Positions 43,685 to 52,869 of a DNA stretch of 64,000 bases are shown one piece after another. Under the pieces are notes generated by a model, which saw nothing but the letters and a program-made list of their open reading frames with translations, made no database searches and was not told where the DNA came from. How positions within the stretch are numbered: position 1 is the stretch's first letter; each line of letters opens with the position of its first letter. The position numbers and the translations under genes are program-made. Source of the DNA: CBFHMJ01 sp965656875. Lineage in GTDB: Bacteria; Pseudomonadota; Gammaproteobacteria; Enterobacterales; Alteromonadaceae. The stretch lies in the NCBI GenBank assembly GCA_965656875.1, contig CBFHMJ010000009.1:169101-233100 (forward strand). Direction: 5' to 3'.

Positions 43685-44956
43685 TTAAAAGGCTCTACGT
43701 TTCAACCTAAAGGAAAAAATTACTATTAAAATCAGCAGGAACAGGAAGGAAAATCCGTTAGCGATACCCACAACGCTATAAAACGGTGAGAATAACATGA
43801 TTGTACATAGATATACGAGCCACATTTTCTCGAAGAATTTTAAATTCAAAAGCTGTGCGGCAAGCCAGCCGTAAACCACGCCAAGCAATGCTGCAACGAA
43901 TAAACTTCCCATAAATCCAAAGTCGATAAACAACGATCCGGGTAACGTCAGATAAACACCTTTAACTAGCAAGCTATTCACACCTGACGCAACCAAATCA
44001 CTACCGGCCACTACATCAATTAACCGTGCAACAATACTGAAATTGTAAACACCCATCAGTTGTGGCGATACATCATTAATTAAGTAATGTTCAAAATAAG
44101 TAACAGCGTGGACCATGTAATAAACCAGATAAATCCACGCTGAATAAATCGACAGATATAGTTCTGATGCATTATCTAAATCAACAACATCTACTCCATA
44201 CTCAGTCCTTAAAAAATAGATCATGATCTCCGGCTCTAAGTCTTGCACAGCAAATCGGTCAACAAAGATCTTCATGGAATAGAAAAAACCCAGGATTGCA
44301 CTGACATAGATAATCCTGAGAATGAAAGGCGAGACGAGTTTTTTAAGCTCAGCTTTAGTTACAAAAATGAATACAAACATCATGATGAAACCAACACTGA
44401 TGAAAAATCCGTTCCGTCCACCCGAAAGAAACAAACTGCCAAATCCCAGAATGATCACCGACCACATAATTAACCGTTTGAACCACTGGCTCGATGGGTA
44501 GATCAAGTACACCACAAATGCCATAGGAGGTGCTGCTGCCAATAAAGTACCCAGGGCGCCAATAAGTGAACCTCTGGGTCCGGACATATACTCTTTTTCT
44601 CTCAACGCAACAATTTCAGACAAAGAAGCGCCTTTAACAATAAAAAAATCAAAGCCCGATATCAGCGGGAACATTACGGCCGCCAGTAAAATAATCCTCC
44701 GGCAGATTAGAAAAGTATGGCTGACGTCAGACTGGCAAGGTGCGACTGATGTTGTTCGTCCCACCATTAAAAACGTAATGCTGTAACAGCAAAACATGAT
44801 GGCAATAAAAGCACTCAGATAGCCGATAATCTCCATTTCTAACGGCTTTAAACCAACAGGCCCTAATACTCGCAATGAACCAACAACCGCCCAGGGAAGC
44901 AGCATTAAACACAAAAACATTAAGTATCGGGTGGTAGTATCTTTAAGCGACAGCAT
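43685..44956 (-). CDS. wzy: O-antigen repeat-unit polymerase (Wzy-like)
   Basis: A 423-aa membrane protein with about 11-12 hydrophobic segments and one large polar loop near the middle (about residues 200-280, including FAVQDLEPEIMIYFLRTEYG). This topology, lack of other motifs and position next to wzx are typical of Wzy, whose sequences are poorly conserved. ATG 44956 has GGGGAGA just upstream and overlaps the wzx end by 14 bp. It would polymerise flipped repeat units in the periplasm. Confidence 0.75.
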   Translation of the reverse strand: MLSLKDTTTRYLMFLCLMLLPWAVVGSLRVLGPVGLKPLEMEIIGYLSAFIAIMFCCYSITFLMVGRTTSVAPCQSDVSHTFLICRRIILLAAVMFPLISGFDFFIVKGASLSEIVALREKEYMSGPRGSLIGALGTLLAAAPPMAFVVYLIYPSSQWFKRLIMWSVIILGFGSLFLSGGRNGFFISVGFIMMFVFIFVTKAELKKLVSPFILRIIYVSAILGFFYSMKIFVDRFAVQDLEPEIMIYFLRTEYGVDVVDLDNASELYLSIYSAWIYLVYYMVHAVTYFEHYLINDVSPQLMGVYNFSIVARLIDVVAGSDLVASGVNSLLVKGVYLTLPGSLFIDFGFMGSLFVAALLGVVYGWLAAQLLNLKFFEKMWLVYLCTIMLFSPFYSVVGIANGFSFLFLLILIVIFSFRLKRRAF

Positions 44957-46196
44957 GCTCTCCCCCCTTAATACTATGTCTGGCCAGGTAGCCCAGTTGC
45001 ACCACTGGCATTAACACACGGGTCAATGCAAATACTGATACAAACCAGACGATGCCATAAGCCATCTCACCCACCAGGATAAAACCTGTGGCGGCAATAA
45101 TCAGTGATAATGAAGACATGCTGGTTAAAAAGCTCTCTTTCGATATAGCCAAAAAGAACCAGTCCAGAAGCGAAGAAACAAAGGTGAATACAGCGGCAAG
45201 ATAAATTAAGTCAAATAATCGATAGGTCACTGCATCATGATACTGGGAAAAGTACTGACTGACGCCCCATTCAAAGAGCCAACTCACCGGTGTGTAACTG
45301 ATTGCAGCCAGCAACAGAATAGCACCTGATATCGCCATCATCATTCTGGCCAGTTTGACGGTAGAGAAACCATCCCGAACCTTACCAAGTAATTGTGGCC
45401 CAACGACGCTCATAATCACCGCACTACCTAACAGCACTGCCTGATAAATGATTAACACAAACGCATAATAGCCCAGCTGAACCGTGCCCAGATAAACCGT
45501 CATCAGGATTTTATCAATCACCGTAATACTGTTTTTGAACATAGTCGACAAACTGAACGCGTAACCATGTTGAATAATGTCGCGAACCTGTTGTAAGCCA
45601 ATCGTCGGCATTAAAGAATGTCCGCTAAGTAGCAGATACCCACAAACAATGGTTACGACAACAGCAAAACCTGCAAATTCCAGCCAGATCGCATCACCAA
45701 ACTGCTCTGCCGACAATACATACGTTAGCAGGACAACGCATGCCCCTTTCGCCGCCATCATGCCTGAAAATTTTAACAGCGCCGCTTCACTACGGAAGTA
45801 AGATTCCAGTGCGCTGAATGGCACAGCAATCAATGCCAGCAAAGCACAGAATTCAAAGACAGCACGATACTGCGCATCGGCCAGCCAAAGCACCAGCGGA
45901 TAGATAAGTCCGATTCCCAGTATTGTCGTCAGTAATCCATTCCACAGAGCCCGATTACGCACTTCCTGTTTCTTTTCTGAGGTGTCTGCCAGGCTGCCCT
46001 GTTTCAACACATATTCATTCGAACCAAAACTAAAAAAATAAATCAGGTAAACATAGGACGAAAACACCAGGGTATACAAACCAAAGTCACTTTTTTCCAA
46101 CAAAGAAGCAAACAACCCCAACTTGTAAAACGAAAGTGCCGCACCACTACCAAAAAACACCAGATAAAGGAGCTTATGCATCGTCGCATTCATCAT
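44943..46196 (-). CDS. wzx: O-antigen flippase (Wzx-like)
   Basis: A 417-aa protein with about 12 membrane helices of the MOP/PST superfamily. The N-terminal segment LLYLVFFGSGAALSFYKLGL and the LLEKSDFGLYTLVFSSYVYL region fit Wzx proteins. It overlaps the upstream gene by four bases and wzy by 14. It moves undecaprenyl-PP-linked repeat units to the periplasmic face. Confidence 0.85.
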   Translation of the reverse strand: MMNATMHKLLYLVFFGSGAALSFYKLGLFASLLEKSDFGLYTLVFSSYVYLIYFFSFGSNEYVLKQGSLADTSEKKQEVRNRALWNGLLTTILGIGLIYPLVLWLADAQYRAVFEFCALLALIAVPFSALESYFRSEAALLKFSGMMAAKGACVVLLTYVLSAEQFGDAIWLEFAGFAVVVTIVCGYLLLSGHSLMPTIGLQQVRDIIQHGYAFSLSTMFKNSITVIDKILMTVYLGTVQLGYYAFVLIIYQAVLLGSAVIMSVVGPQLLGKVRDGFSTVKLARMMMAISGAILLLAAISYTPVSWLFEWGVSQYFSQYHDAVTYRLFDLIYLAAVFTFVSSLLDWFFLAISKESFLTSMSSLSLIIAATGFILVGEMAYGIVWFVSVFALTRVLMPVVQLGYLARHSIKGGEHAVA

Positions 46197-47536
46197 AAAA
46201 TCTTTTCGATATGCGCCTTCAGTGACACCGATAAAAATCTCGCTTCATCGGTGGTTTCTTTATTGTCCAAAGAGAAAGAGCCATCAAAACGAACTCGTCC
46301 GGGTAAACACCCATCCAGTACATGTTTCACCAGCGACTGACGATAATCATCAGATTTATCACCATCGAATTGCTCAATGTAATTGATAATGTCATCTGAG
46401 CTGGTATCCATGCCGGTCAACAGGAAATCAGCATCTTCAGGGAAGTAATACGGGTGACTCATACACAGCACAGGCTTACCACGAATAGCACACTCAAATC
46501 CAACGGTGCCCGTCCAGACCAACACTGCGTCGTAGAAAGGTTGTAACGAGTTAGATGGAACAGTTGTCGGACAAAACACCACGTTGTCGCACTGTTCCAG
46601 TGCTTTATATACGGATGGATGGCGATAACCGGCCACACTCGGATGCTCTTTAATGAAGAACGTTAATTCTGGACGCGCTTTGATGAAAGTAACCAGAGCG
46701 TTGTGATAATCGATCACATCCAGTGATTGACACCAGTAATCAATAGTTGCTTCCGGAAACATCTGTAATGGCAAATAAACCACTGGTTTATTCCGTGCTT
46801 TGAGTTGCTCCTGCCAGTCCGGTTGCCCTAATTTTACCCGAGGCAGCAGAGACGCCCACTGCGTAGAAATAATATACGACTGCCAGTAATGGTTATTGTA
46901 CTTATCACCCAGGAACAAACGTTTCATACCATAATAGGGAATACGAACCAGATTCTGTAACCACTTACGAACGATGCTCTTCACCTGATTATTGCTGTCT
47001 TTAACAACAAAGCTGGGTAAATACTGAGTGTCCATCAATTTATCAAGCACCGCCTGAATATCCTGCTGGCTAGCTTCACGCAATTTCAGGTATTCACCTC
47101 GCGCACTGATTCGATAATGTCCGTTAACGAAAATAGTCACAAAACCCAGGCAAGGAATATCGCGCTTCTGGCACTCGTGATATAGCAAGTCAATACAAAA
47201 TGAATCAATCGCCTCTGTAAGCACAATATCAGGCTTGTGGGAATCTAACGCCTGACCAATCGCATCACGCATGCTGTACAAATGCTGCAAGGCCACATGA
47301 GAGTCCAACGCTCGCATCAAACGACAACGCGCAATAATATCGATGTCTTCTTCTGTCGCAACAAATCCATGTTTCTTGTTCTTTTCAACGTTATCGTAGT
47401 AACGCTGCCAGGCACCGGATTTATCAACCTGTTTATGTGGACTTAAAATCACACATTCGGCATCAGGGTACATTTCCTTTACAACAAACCGGAAATAGTC
47501 ATCACTCCATGGACCTGCGTGGCATAAAAATTTCAC
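46193..47536 (-). CDS. GT-B glycosyltransferase, possible nonulosonate transferase
   Basis: A 447-aa soluble protein. The N-terminus MKFLCHAGPWSDDYFRFVV and the C-terminal FFIKEHPSVAGYRHP, VPSNSLQPFYDAVLVWTGTV and ECAIRGKPVLCMSHPYYF resemble capsule-synthesis/Kdo-type transferases, which have the EHP...S..G.E...GKPV pattern. Start is GTG 47536, eight bases after GAGG. Its position between the nonulosonate genes and wzx/wzy makes transfer of the legionaminic-type acid a reasonable guess; the family is poorly defined and other donors are possible. Confidence 0.6.
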   Translation of the reverse strand: MKFLCHAGPWSDDYFRFVVKEMYPDAECVILSPHKQVDKSGAWQRYYDNVEKNKKHGFVATEEDIDIIARCRLMRALDSHVALQHLYSMRDAIGQALDSHKPDIVLTEAIDSFCIDLLYHECQKRDIPCLGFVTIFVNGHYRISARGEYLKLREASQQDIQAVLDKLMDTQYLPSFVVKDSNNQVKSIVRKWLQNLVRIPYYGMKRLFLGDKYNNHYWQSYIISTQWASLLPRVKLGQPDWQEQLKARNKPVVYLPLQMFPEATIDYWCQSLDVIDYHNALVTFIKARPELTFFIKEHPSVAGYRHPSVYKALEQCDNVVFCPTTVPSNSLQPFYDAVLVWTGTVGFECAIRGKPVLCMSHPYYFPEDADFLLTGMDTSSDDIINYIEQFDGDKSDDYRQSLVKHVLDGCLPGRVRFDGSFSLDNKETTDEARFLSVSLKAHIEKIL

Positions 47537-47628
47537 TGAAAAAACCTCAAAAATTGTTTCTTATCGTCACCGGAATTCGGTGTTTCTTTCTTCTAATATG
47601 TATTAAGCACCAGAGCCAATCGCCCGGG

Positions 47629-48834
47629 CTACAACCAGCGTTTAACAAACGCCTTCATAAATTGTTTATTTTCCACATGCTTCGCGGCATACCAGGCAAA
47701 CCAGCCACAGGCCAGAATCGACGCAATAACGATGGCCATGCGTTCCACCCACGATGTCACCAACAAATTCGTGACCACAAAAATAAAGATAAATAGTGGG
47801 AAATGAATCAGATACAGGGTGTAGGAAAAATGGGAGACAAACACTGTACCCCGAGACAAACGGCCGGGTTCAAACGGGCGATTCCTGAAAAAGCGTAAAA
47901 TCAATGGCATCATGAATGAAAAGGCGATACCCGCCACGTAATAATGTCGATACTCATACCAGGAATTTGTGTGATTATAAATAAACCAACCCCAAACGCC
48001 CAGAAAAGTCAGCGAACCGAGAATAGCTACGACGGTTGAAACTCGCTGATTCACGCCGTATTCCAGGTGTGTCATCACAAAGCTAACCAGCCAGACCATC
48101 AACCCATAAAACCAGAATTCATGACTTTGATAGCTATACATGCTTACCGCCAGCAACAGCACCAAAGCCGCAATCTTGCTGCGCACGCCAAGCCAGATGA
48201 AAAACAGGCCAAAGACATAAAACCAGAATTCATGGGCCAGTGACCATAAAGGGCCATTTAACATCGGTGACTGATACCCAGGCGCCAGGGTGTTTAAAAA
48301 CACCAGCGCACTACCAATATTCGACCAGTCAATTGCCAGCGTATGTCTGGCGACATAAATTTCATCACCCGTGGTAAAGTCCTCTTTCGAGTGATAACCC
48401 AACCAGTCCAGTGCAAAATACACCAGAATCAGCACAGCAACGCTCAGCAACAACGGGGGATAAAGTCGTATGATTCGTGCCAGTACGTACTCTTTTTTTG
48501 AAAAGTAACCAAACTGACGAATATTCCTCATCGACGAATGGTAGATCAGACACCCACTCATACTAAAAAACATCATTAAGCCAAATGACGCGATGTAACT
48601 ATACATCAGCCAGGGTATCGACCTATCAGGCCCGGGATAGTGCGGAAACCAGTAAGGATTAATAAAAATCTGCTGTGCATGGCCGTAAATAACAAAAATT
48701 ATCGCGATACCACGTAACACGTTCAACCAATGGGATTCACCGCGAGACAACGACATAAACGTACTCGTATCCACAGCATTTACTTCGTTAGCGTTCGTAT
48801 CCATGACATCTATGCTTTTAACACTCGTATCCAT
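47629..48834 (-). CDS. Acyltransferase 3 family membrane protein, copy 1
   Basis: A 401-aa integral membrane O-acyltransferase (OafA/NodX family). LRGIAIIFVIYGHAQQ near residue 40 carries the family Arg and the catalytic His, and about ten membrane helices follow, with YRLIHFPLF-like late motif YTLYLIHFPLFIFIF. It probably O-acetylates the glycan or its lipid-linked precursor. It is paralogous to the protein at 50013-51158. The N-terminus is extended relative to that copy by two units of a ten-residue repeat (MDTS..., MDTN..., VDTS...). ATG 48834 follows AAGGA at nine bases; the gene starts five bases after the ptmE stop. Confidence 0.9.
   Translation of the reverse strand: MDTSVKSIDVMDTNANEVNAVDTSTFMSLSRGESHWLNVLRGIAIIFVIYGHAQQIFINPYWFPHYPGPDRSIPWLMYSYIASFGLMMFFSMSGCLIYHSSMRNIRQFGYFSKKEYVLARIIRLYPPLLLSVAVLILVYFALDWLGYHSKEDFTTGDEIYVARHTLAIDWSNIGSALVFLNTLAPGYQSPMLNGPLWSLAHEFWFYVFGLFFIWLGVRSKIAALVLLLAVSMYSYQSHEFWFYGLMVWLVSFVMTHLEYGVNQRVSTVVAILGSLTFLGVWGWFIYNHTNSWYEYRHYYVAGIAFSFMMPLILRFFRNRPFEPGRLSRGTVFVSHFSYTLYLIHFPLFIFIFVVTNLLVTSWVERMAIVIASILACGWFAWYAAKHVENKQFMKAFVKRWL
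48765..48833 (-). repeat. 30-bp tandem repeat in acyltransferase N-terminus
   Basis: The nonamer TCGTATCCA on the plus strand recurs at 48765, 48795 and 48825, exactly 30 bp apart, with partial similarity in between. In protein it gives MDTSVKSIDV, MDTNANEVNA, VDTSTFMSLS. The paralogue has only one MDT unit, so the N-terminus grew by in-frame slippage. Confidence 0.75.
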
Positions 48835-48839
48835 AGCGT

Positions 48840-49886
48840 CTAATCCTTTAATGACAGCGCTTTATCCACCGCAAATAAATCCTCTTTGCGGCCAACATCA
48901 AACCAGTAATCATCCACCCGGTACACATTCGCGCTATCACCGCCCGCCATGACTCGTTCAAATAACGTCGGCATATCCAGGTAAGTTGGTCCTTCGACAT
49001 ACTTCAAACAGTCAGGGCTGAGTAAATAAACACCCGCATTGATGTCGAACTCAACATCCGGCTTTTCTTCTATCGCCGTGATTTGATGCTGCTCATCGGC
49101 CCGGATCACACCATAAGGGATCTGATGGGAATAACGACGCACGCACATGGTGGCAATACTCTGACTCTTCGCATGACGCGCCAGCATGTCATCCACATCC
49201 AGATTCACGATCACATCGGCATTGATAACAAAGAAGTCCTGAGTTAAAAAGTCCGTCGCCAGGCTCAGCGCGCCCGCCGTGCCCAACCGTTCCTGCTCTT
49301 CCACATAGTTAATTTCAATACCAAAGGCTTCGCCGTTGCCAAAGTGATCCTTAATCACTTCTTTTTTGTAGTTCACACAAAACACAAAACGACGGAAACC
49401 ATATTCAGCGAACATATTGACCACATGTTCCAGCATCGGACTTTTACCAATGTTCAACATCGGCTTTGGCGTCTCTTTCGTCAATTCGCCCAGCCGCGAG
49501 CCCAGCCCGCCAGCCATCACGACCACCACATTTTCATGGGCCGACGCTTTGAAATCATCCAGCAAAAACACACGCTCAAATTTTCCCTGCGCATCCACCA
49601 ACGGCATATGACGACGGTGTAACGTCTTCAGTCTCGCCACAATCTCACGTTCAGGCGTGTCAGCCTGCATCACCACGGGCGACGTGTTTAACATAGAGTC
49701 GATGGAATACTGCTTCTTTAATAAGGCCCGACGAATGTCACCGTCGGTGATAATACCCAACAGATCCTGGTCGTCATTAATAAACGCTAAAAAGCCAATG
49801 CCGCCTTTATCTAACGCTTCTATCGCCTCTTCGAAGGTACTTCCGTCTTGTAGTAAAAATGCGTGTTTCAGCTGGTTTTTGCTCAT
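48840..49886 (-). CDS. ptmE: CBS-domain nucleotidyltransferase (PtmE-like), copy 1
   Basis: A 348-aa protein with an N-terminal pair of CBS domains (ITDGDIRRALL near residue 47) followed by a nucleotidyltransferase domain starting VVVMAGGLGSRLGELTKETP near residue 121, with KPMLNIGKSPMLEHVV and the metal site FFVINADVIV. In Campylobacter, PtmE makes GDP-GlcNAc (via GDP-GlcN) for legionaminic acid synthesis, and the CBS pair may sense a nucleotide. The neighbours neuA, neuB, legB and legC support this. ATG 49886 gives MSKNQLKHAF. Confidence 0.88.
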   Translation of the reverse strand: MSKNQLKHAFLLQDGSTFEEAIEALDKGGIGFLAFINDDQDLLGIITDGDIRRALLKKQYSIDSMLNTSPVVMQADTPEREIVARLKTLHRRHMPLVDAQGKFERVFLLDDFKASAHENVVVVMAGGLGSRLGELTKETPKPMLNIGKSPMLEHVVNMFAEYGFRRFVFCVNYKKEVIKDHFGNGEAFGIEINYVEEQERLGTAGALSLATDFLTQDFFVINADVIVNLDVDDMLARHAKSQSIATMCVRRYSHQIPYGVIRADEQHQITAIEEKPDVEFDINAGVYLLSPDCLKYVEGPTYLDMPTLFERVMAGGDSANVYRVDDYWFDVGRKEDLFAVDKALSLKD

Positions 49887-50012
49887 TAGATATTCTTCTT
49901 ATTCAAAACCACGGGCTGACACCAGGACATCCGAGCCTGGTTCAGAAACCAGTGCCTGACCAATTCCATCCTGCTTACTGTTATAACACCATGAAAATTC
50001 GGCAACGCCACT

Positions 50013-51158
50013 CTACAACCAACGTTTAACAAACGTTTTCATATGTTGTTTATTTTCCACGTACTTCGCGGCATACCAGGCGAACCAGGCGCAGGCCAGA
50101 ACGGATGCGATAGCAATGGCAATTCGCTCCGCCCACGATGTCACCAACAAATTCGTGACCACGAAAATAAAGATAAATAACGGGAAATGAACCAGATACA
50201 TGGTGTAGGAAAAATGAGAGACAAACGCCGCGCCACGAGACAAACGATTCGGTGCTGTTTTAGGGTGCCGAACCAGACGTAAGATCAACGGCATCATGAA
50301 TGAAAAAGCGATGCCCATCATGTAATAGTTGCGATATTCATACCAGGAATTCGTATGGTTATAAGCAAACCATCCCCAAATCCCCAGGAAAGTCAATGAA
50401 CCAAGAACTGATACGATAGTTGATACTCGTTGACTCACCCCGTATTCCAGATGCGTCATCACAAAGCCAACGGTCCAAATCATCAACCCATAGAACCAGA
50501 ACTCATGATTTTGATAACTATATGCACTCACCGCCAACAACAGCACCAGCGCTGCAATCTTGCTACGAATGCCAAGCCAGATGAAAAACAAACCAAAGAC
50601 ATAAAACCAGAATTCATGGGCCAGTGACCATAAAGGACCATTTAACATTGGTGACTGATAACCCGGTGCCAGGGTGTTTAAAAACACCAGCGCACTACCA
50701 ATATTCGACCAGTCAATTGCCAACGTTTGCCGGACGACATAAATTTCATCACCCGTCGTGAAATCATCTTTTGTGTGGAAGCCCAGCCAGTCCAGTGCAA
50801 AGTACACCAGTATAAGGAAAGCGATACTCAATAATAACGGTGGATAAATCCGGATCATTCGCGCCAGCACATACTCTTTTTTTGAAAAGTAGCCAAACTG
50901 ACGAATATTTCTCATTGAAGAATGGTAAATCAAGCACCCGCTCATACTGAAAAACGTCATCATCGCGAATGAACTGATATGTTGGTATAGAAACCAATGA
51001 AACGCCCGATCAGGCCCTGGGTAGTGTGGAAACCAGTAAGGACTGATAAAAATCTGCTGCATATGCGCATAGATAACGAACATTAACGCCGTACCACGTA
51101 ACACATCCAACCAATGCGACTCACCGCGAGACAGCGGCGTATACCAATTCGTATCCAC
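50013..51158 (-). CDS. Acyltransferase 3 family membrane protein, copy 2
   Basis: A 381-aa paralogue of the protein at 47629-48834, with the same LRGTALMFVIYAHMQQ catalytic-His region and membrane topology. GTG 51158 (VDTNWYTPLSRGE) follows AGGA at nine bases, just after the ptmE copy 2 stop. Divergence from copy 1 is widespread but conservative, so both appear functional; they may differ in acceptor position or acyl group. The short N-terminus is probably ancestral. Confidence 0.9.
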   Translation of the reverse strand: MDTNWYTPLSRGESHWLDVLRGTALMFVIYAHMQQIFISPYWFPHYPGPDRAFHWFLYQHISSFAMMTFFSMSGCLIYHSSMRNIRQFGYFSKKEYVLARMIRIYPPLLLSIAFLILVYFALDWLGFHTKDDFTTGDEIYVVRQTLAIDWSNIGSALVFLNTLAPGYQSPMLNGPLWSLAHEFWFYVFGLFFIWLGIRSKIAALVLLLAVSAYSYQNHEFWFYGLMIWTVGFVMTHLEYGVSQRVSTIVSVLGSLTFLGIWGWFAYNHTNSWYEYRNYYMMGIAFSFMMPLILRLVRHPKTAPNRLSRGAAFVSHFSYTMYLVHFPLFIFIFVVTNLLVTSWAERIAIAIASVLACAWFAWYAAKYVENKQHMKTFVKRWL

Positions 51159-51163
51159 GACGT

Positions 51164-52195
51164 TTATTCCTTTAATGACAGCGCTTTATCCACCGCAAAT
51201 AAATCCTCTTTGCGGCCGACATCAAACCAGTAATCATCCACTCGGTACACATTCGCGCTATCACCGCCCGCCATGACTCGTTCAAATAGCGTCGGCATAT
51301 CCAGGTAAGTGGGTCCTTCGACATACTTCAAACAGTCAGGGCTGAGTAAATAAACACCCGCATTAATGTCGAACTCAACATCCGGCTTTTCTTCTATCGC
51401 CGTGATTTGATGCTGCTCATCGGCCCGGATCACACCGTAAGGGATCTGATGGGAATAACGACGCACGCACATGGTGGCAATACTCTGACTCTTCGCATGA
51501 CGCGCCAGCATGTCATCCACATCCAGATTCACGATCACATCGGCATTGATGACAAAGAAGTCCTGAGTTAAAAAGTCCGTCGCCAGGCTCAGCGCGCCCG
51601 CCGTGCCTAACCGTTCCTGCTCTTCCACATAGTTAATTTCAATGCCAAAGGCTTCGCCGTTGCCAAAATGATCCTTAATCACTTCTTTTTTGTAGTTCAC
51701 ACAAAACACAAAACGACGGAAACCATATTCAGCGAACATATTGACCACATGTTCCAGCATCGGGCTTTTACCAATATTCAACATCGGTTTTGGCGTTTCT
51801 TTGGTCAATTCGCCCAGCCGCGAGCCCAGCCCGCCAGCCATCACGACCACCACATTTTCATGGGCCGACGCTTTGAAATCATCCAGCAAAAACACACGCT
51901 CAAATTTTCCCTGCGCATCCACCAACGGCATATGACGACGGTGTAACGTCTTCAGTCTCGCCACAATCTCACGTTCAGGCGTGTCAGCCTGCATCACCAC
52001 GGGCGATGTGTTTAACATAGACTCGATGGAATACTGCTTCTTTAACAAGGCCCGACGAATGTCACCGTCGGTGATAATACCCAACAGATCTTTGTCGTCA
52101 TTAATAAACGCTAAAAAGCCAATGCCGCCTTTATCTAACGCTTCTACCGCCTCTTCAAAGGTACTTCCGTCTTGTAGTAAAAATGCGTGTTTCAA
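51164..52195 (-). CDS. ptmE: CBS-domain nucleotidyltransferase (PtmE-like), copy 2
   Basis: A 343-aa near-identical partner of copy 1, with only about four substitutions (for example EAVEA for EAIEA, DDKDL for DDQDL, SIESML for SIDSML, final E for D) plus the start. Compared with copy 1, one base is missing just after the ancestral ATG (ATGAGA-AAAACC against ATGAGC-AAAAACC). That ATG now lies in the neuA frame, and ptmE must start at TTG 52195, overlapping the neuA TGA as TTGA. Translational coupling to neuA is therefore expected. Function as for copy 1. Confidence 0.87.
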   Translation of the reverse strand: MKHAFLLQDGSTFEEAVEALDKGGIGFLAFINDDKDLLGIITDGDIRRALLKKQYSIESMLNTSPVVMQADTPEREIVARLKTLHRRHMPLVDAQGKFERVFLLDDFKASAHENVVVVMAGGLGSRLGELTKETPKPMLNIGKSPMLEHVVNMFAEYGFRRFVFCVNYKKEVIKDHFGNGEAFGIEINYVEEQERLGTAGALSLATDFLTQDFFVINADVIVNLDVDDMLARHAKSQSIATMCVRRYSHQIPYGVIRADEQHQITAIEEKPDVEFDINAGVYLLSPDCLKYVEGPTYLDMPTLFERVMAGGDSANVYRVDDYWFDVGRKEDLFAVDKALSLKE

Positions 52196-52869
52196 CTGGT
52201 TTTTCTCATTAAAAATTCTGCGTATTCGAAATCATCCAACGTATCAATATCAACTGAACGCTTACGTGGCATCAAATACGCCAGCGAATCGTCAGTGTAA
52301 TATTTACGCTGTTTAATCAGCGCGAAATCAAATACATAAATAGCGCCATTCGGATAGTACGACACCCGGTTTTCCTGTCGATTATTCAGGTTTTCCGGGA
52401 AGATATTATTAAATCGACCATCCTGCTCGACATACATATGCCAACTAATTGGATGATGCTCTTCCGTAAAGCTAATCACCGAATCTACGGGTTTCGATTT
52501 AAATAACGACACCGCGCCGTCAATATCCTCTGCCGTTCTCAATGGAGAAGTCGGTTGCAGCACCACAAATGCATCGTGATTCCCGCCAAATTCACTGTTC
52601 AGGCGTTCAATGGTGTAGATGTAGGTATCCACCGCCATTGAATTATCCTGCGCCAACTCAGACGGACGTAAAAAAGACGGTGTTGCGCCCCATTCCAGCC
52701 CGGTCTGATAAATCGCTTCATCGTCCGTTGAAACAATAACCTCGGTAATATGTTCAGAGGCCAGCGCCGCTTCAATCGTATAAGCAATCAACGGCTTACC
52801 ATGTAACGGTTTGATATTTTTTCCCGGCAGCCCTTTCGAGCCACCGCGAGCCGGAATTATCGCCAGCAT
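52192..52869 (-). CDS. neuA: CMP-nonulosonate (legionaminate) cytidylyltransferase
   Basis: A 225-aa NeuA/LegF-type enzyme: MLAIIPARGGSKGLPGKNIK with the nucleotide-binding RGGSKGLPGKN motif, VSTDDEAI, LQPTSPLR and PNGAIYVF near residue 174. It activates a nonulosonic acid with CTP. It starts immediately after the neuB stop and overlaps ptmE copy 2 by four bases. Companions legB/legC/ptmE suggest legionaminate rather than neuraminate. Confidence 0.92.
   Translation of the reverse strand: MLAIIPARGGSKGLPGKNIKPLHGKPLIAYTIEAALASEHITEVIVSTDDEAIYQTGLEWGATPSFLRPSELAQDNSMAVDTYIYTIERLNSEFGGNHDAFVVLQPTSPLRTAEDIDGAVSLFKSKPVDSVISFTEEHHPISWHMYVEQDGRFNNIFPENLNNRQENRVSYYPNGAIYVFDFALIKQRKYYTDDSLAYLMPRKRSVDIDTLDDFEYAEFLMRKTS

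Larger units (their letters stand above)
47629..49886 (-). repeat. Tandem duplication unit 1 (acyltransferase + ptmE)
   Basis: About 2.26 kb that repeats as 50013-52195 in the same orientation. The ptmE halves are nearly identical in DNA (offset about 2324 bp, scattered single-base changes), whereas the acyltransferase halves have drifted much more. Upstream of this unit a decayed remnant of the 3' end of neuA is still visible (about 49887-49925), showing where the duplication broke. Confidence 0.9.
50013..52195 (-). repeat. Tandem duplication unit 2 (acyltransferase + ptmE)
   Basis: Second copy of the acyltransferase-ptmE unit, directly joined to neuA. The junction with neuA is intact here, so this is probably the original location and unit 1 the inserted copy. 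Confidence 0.88.
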
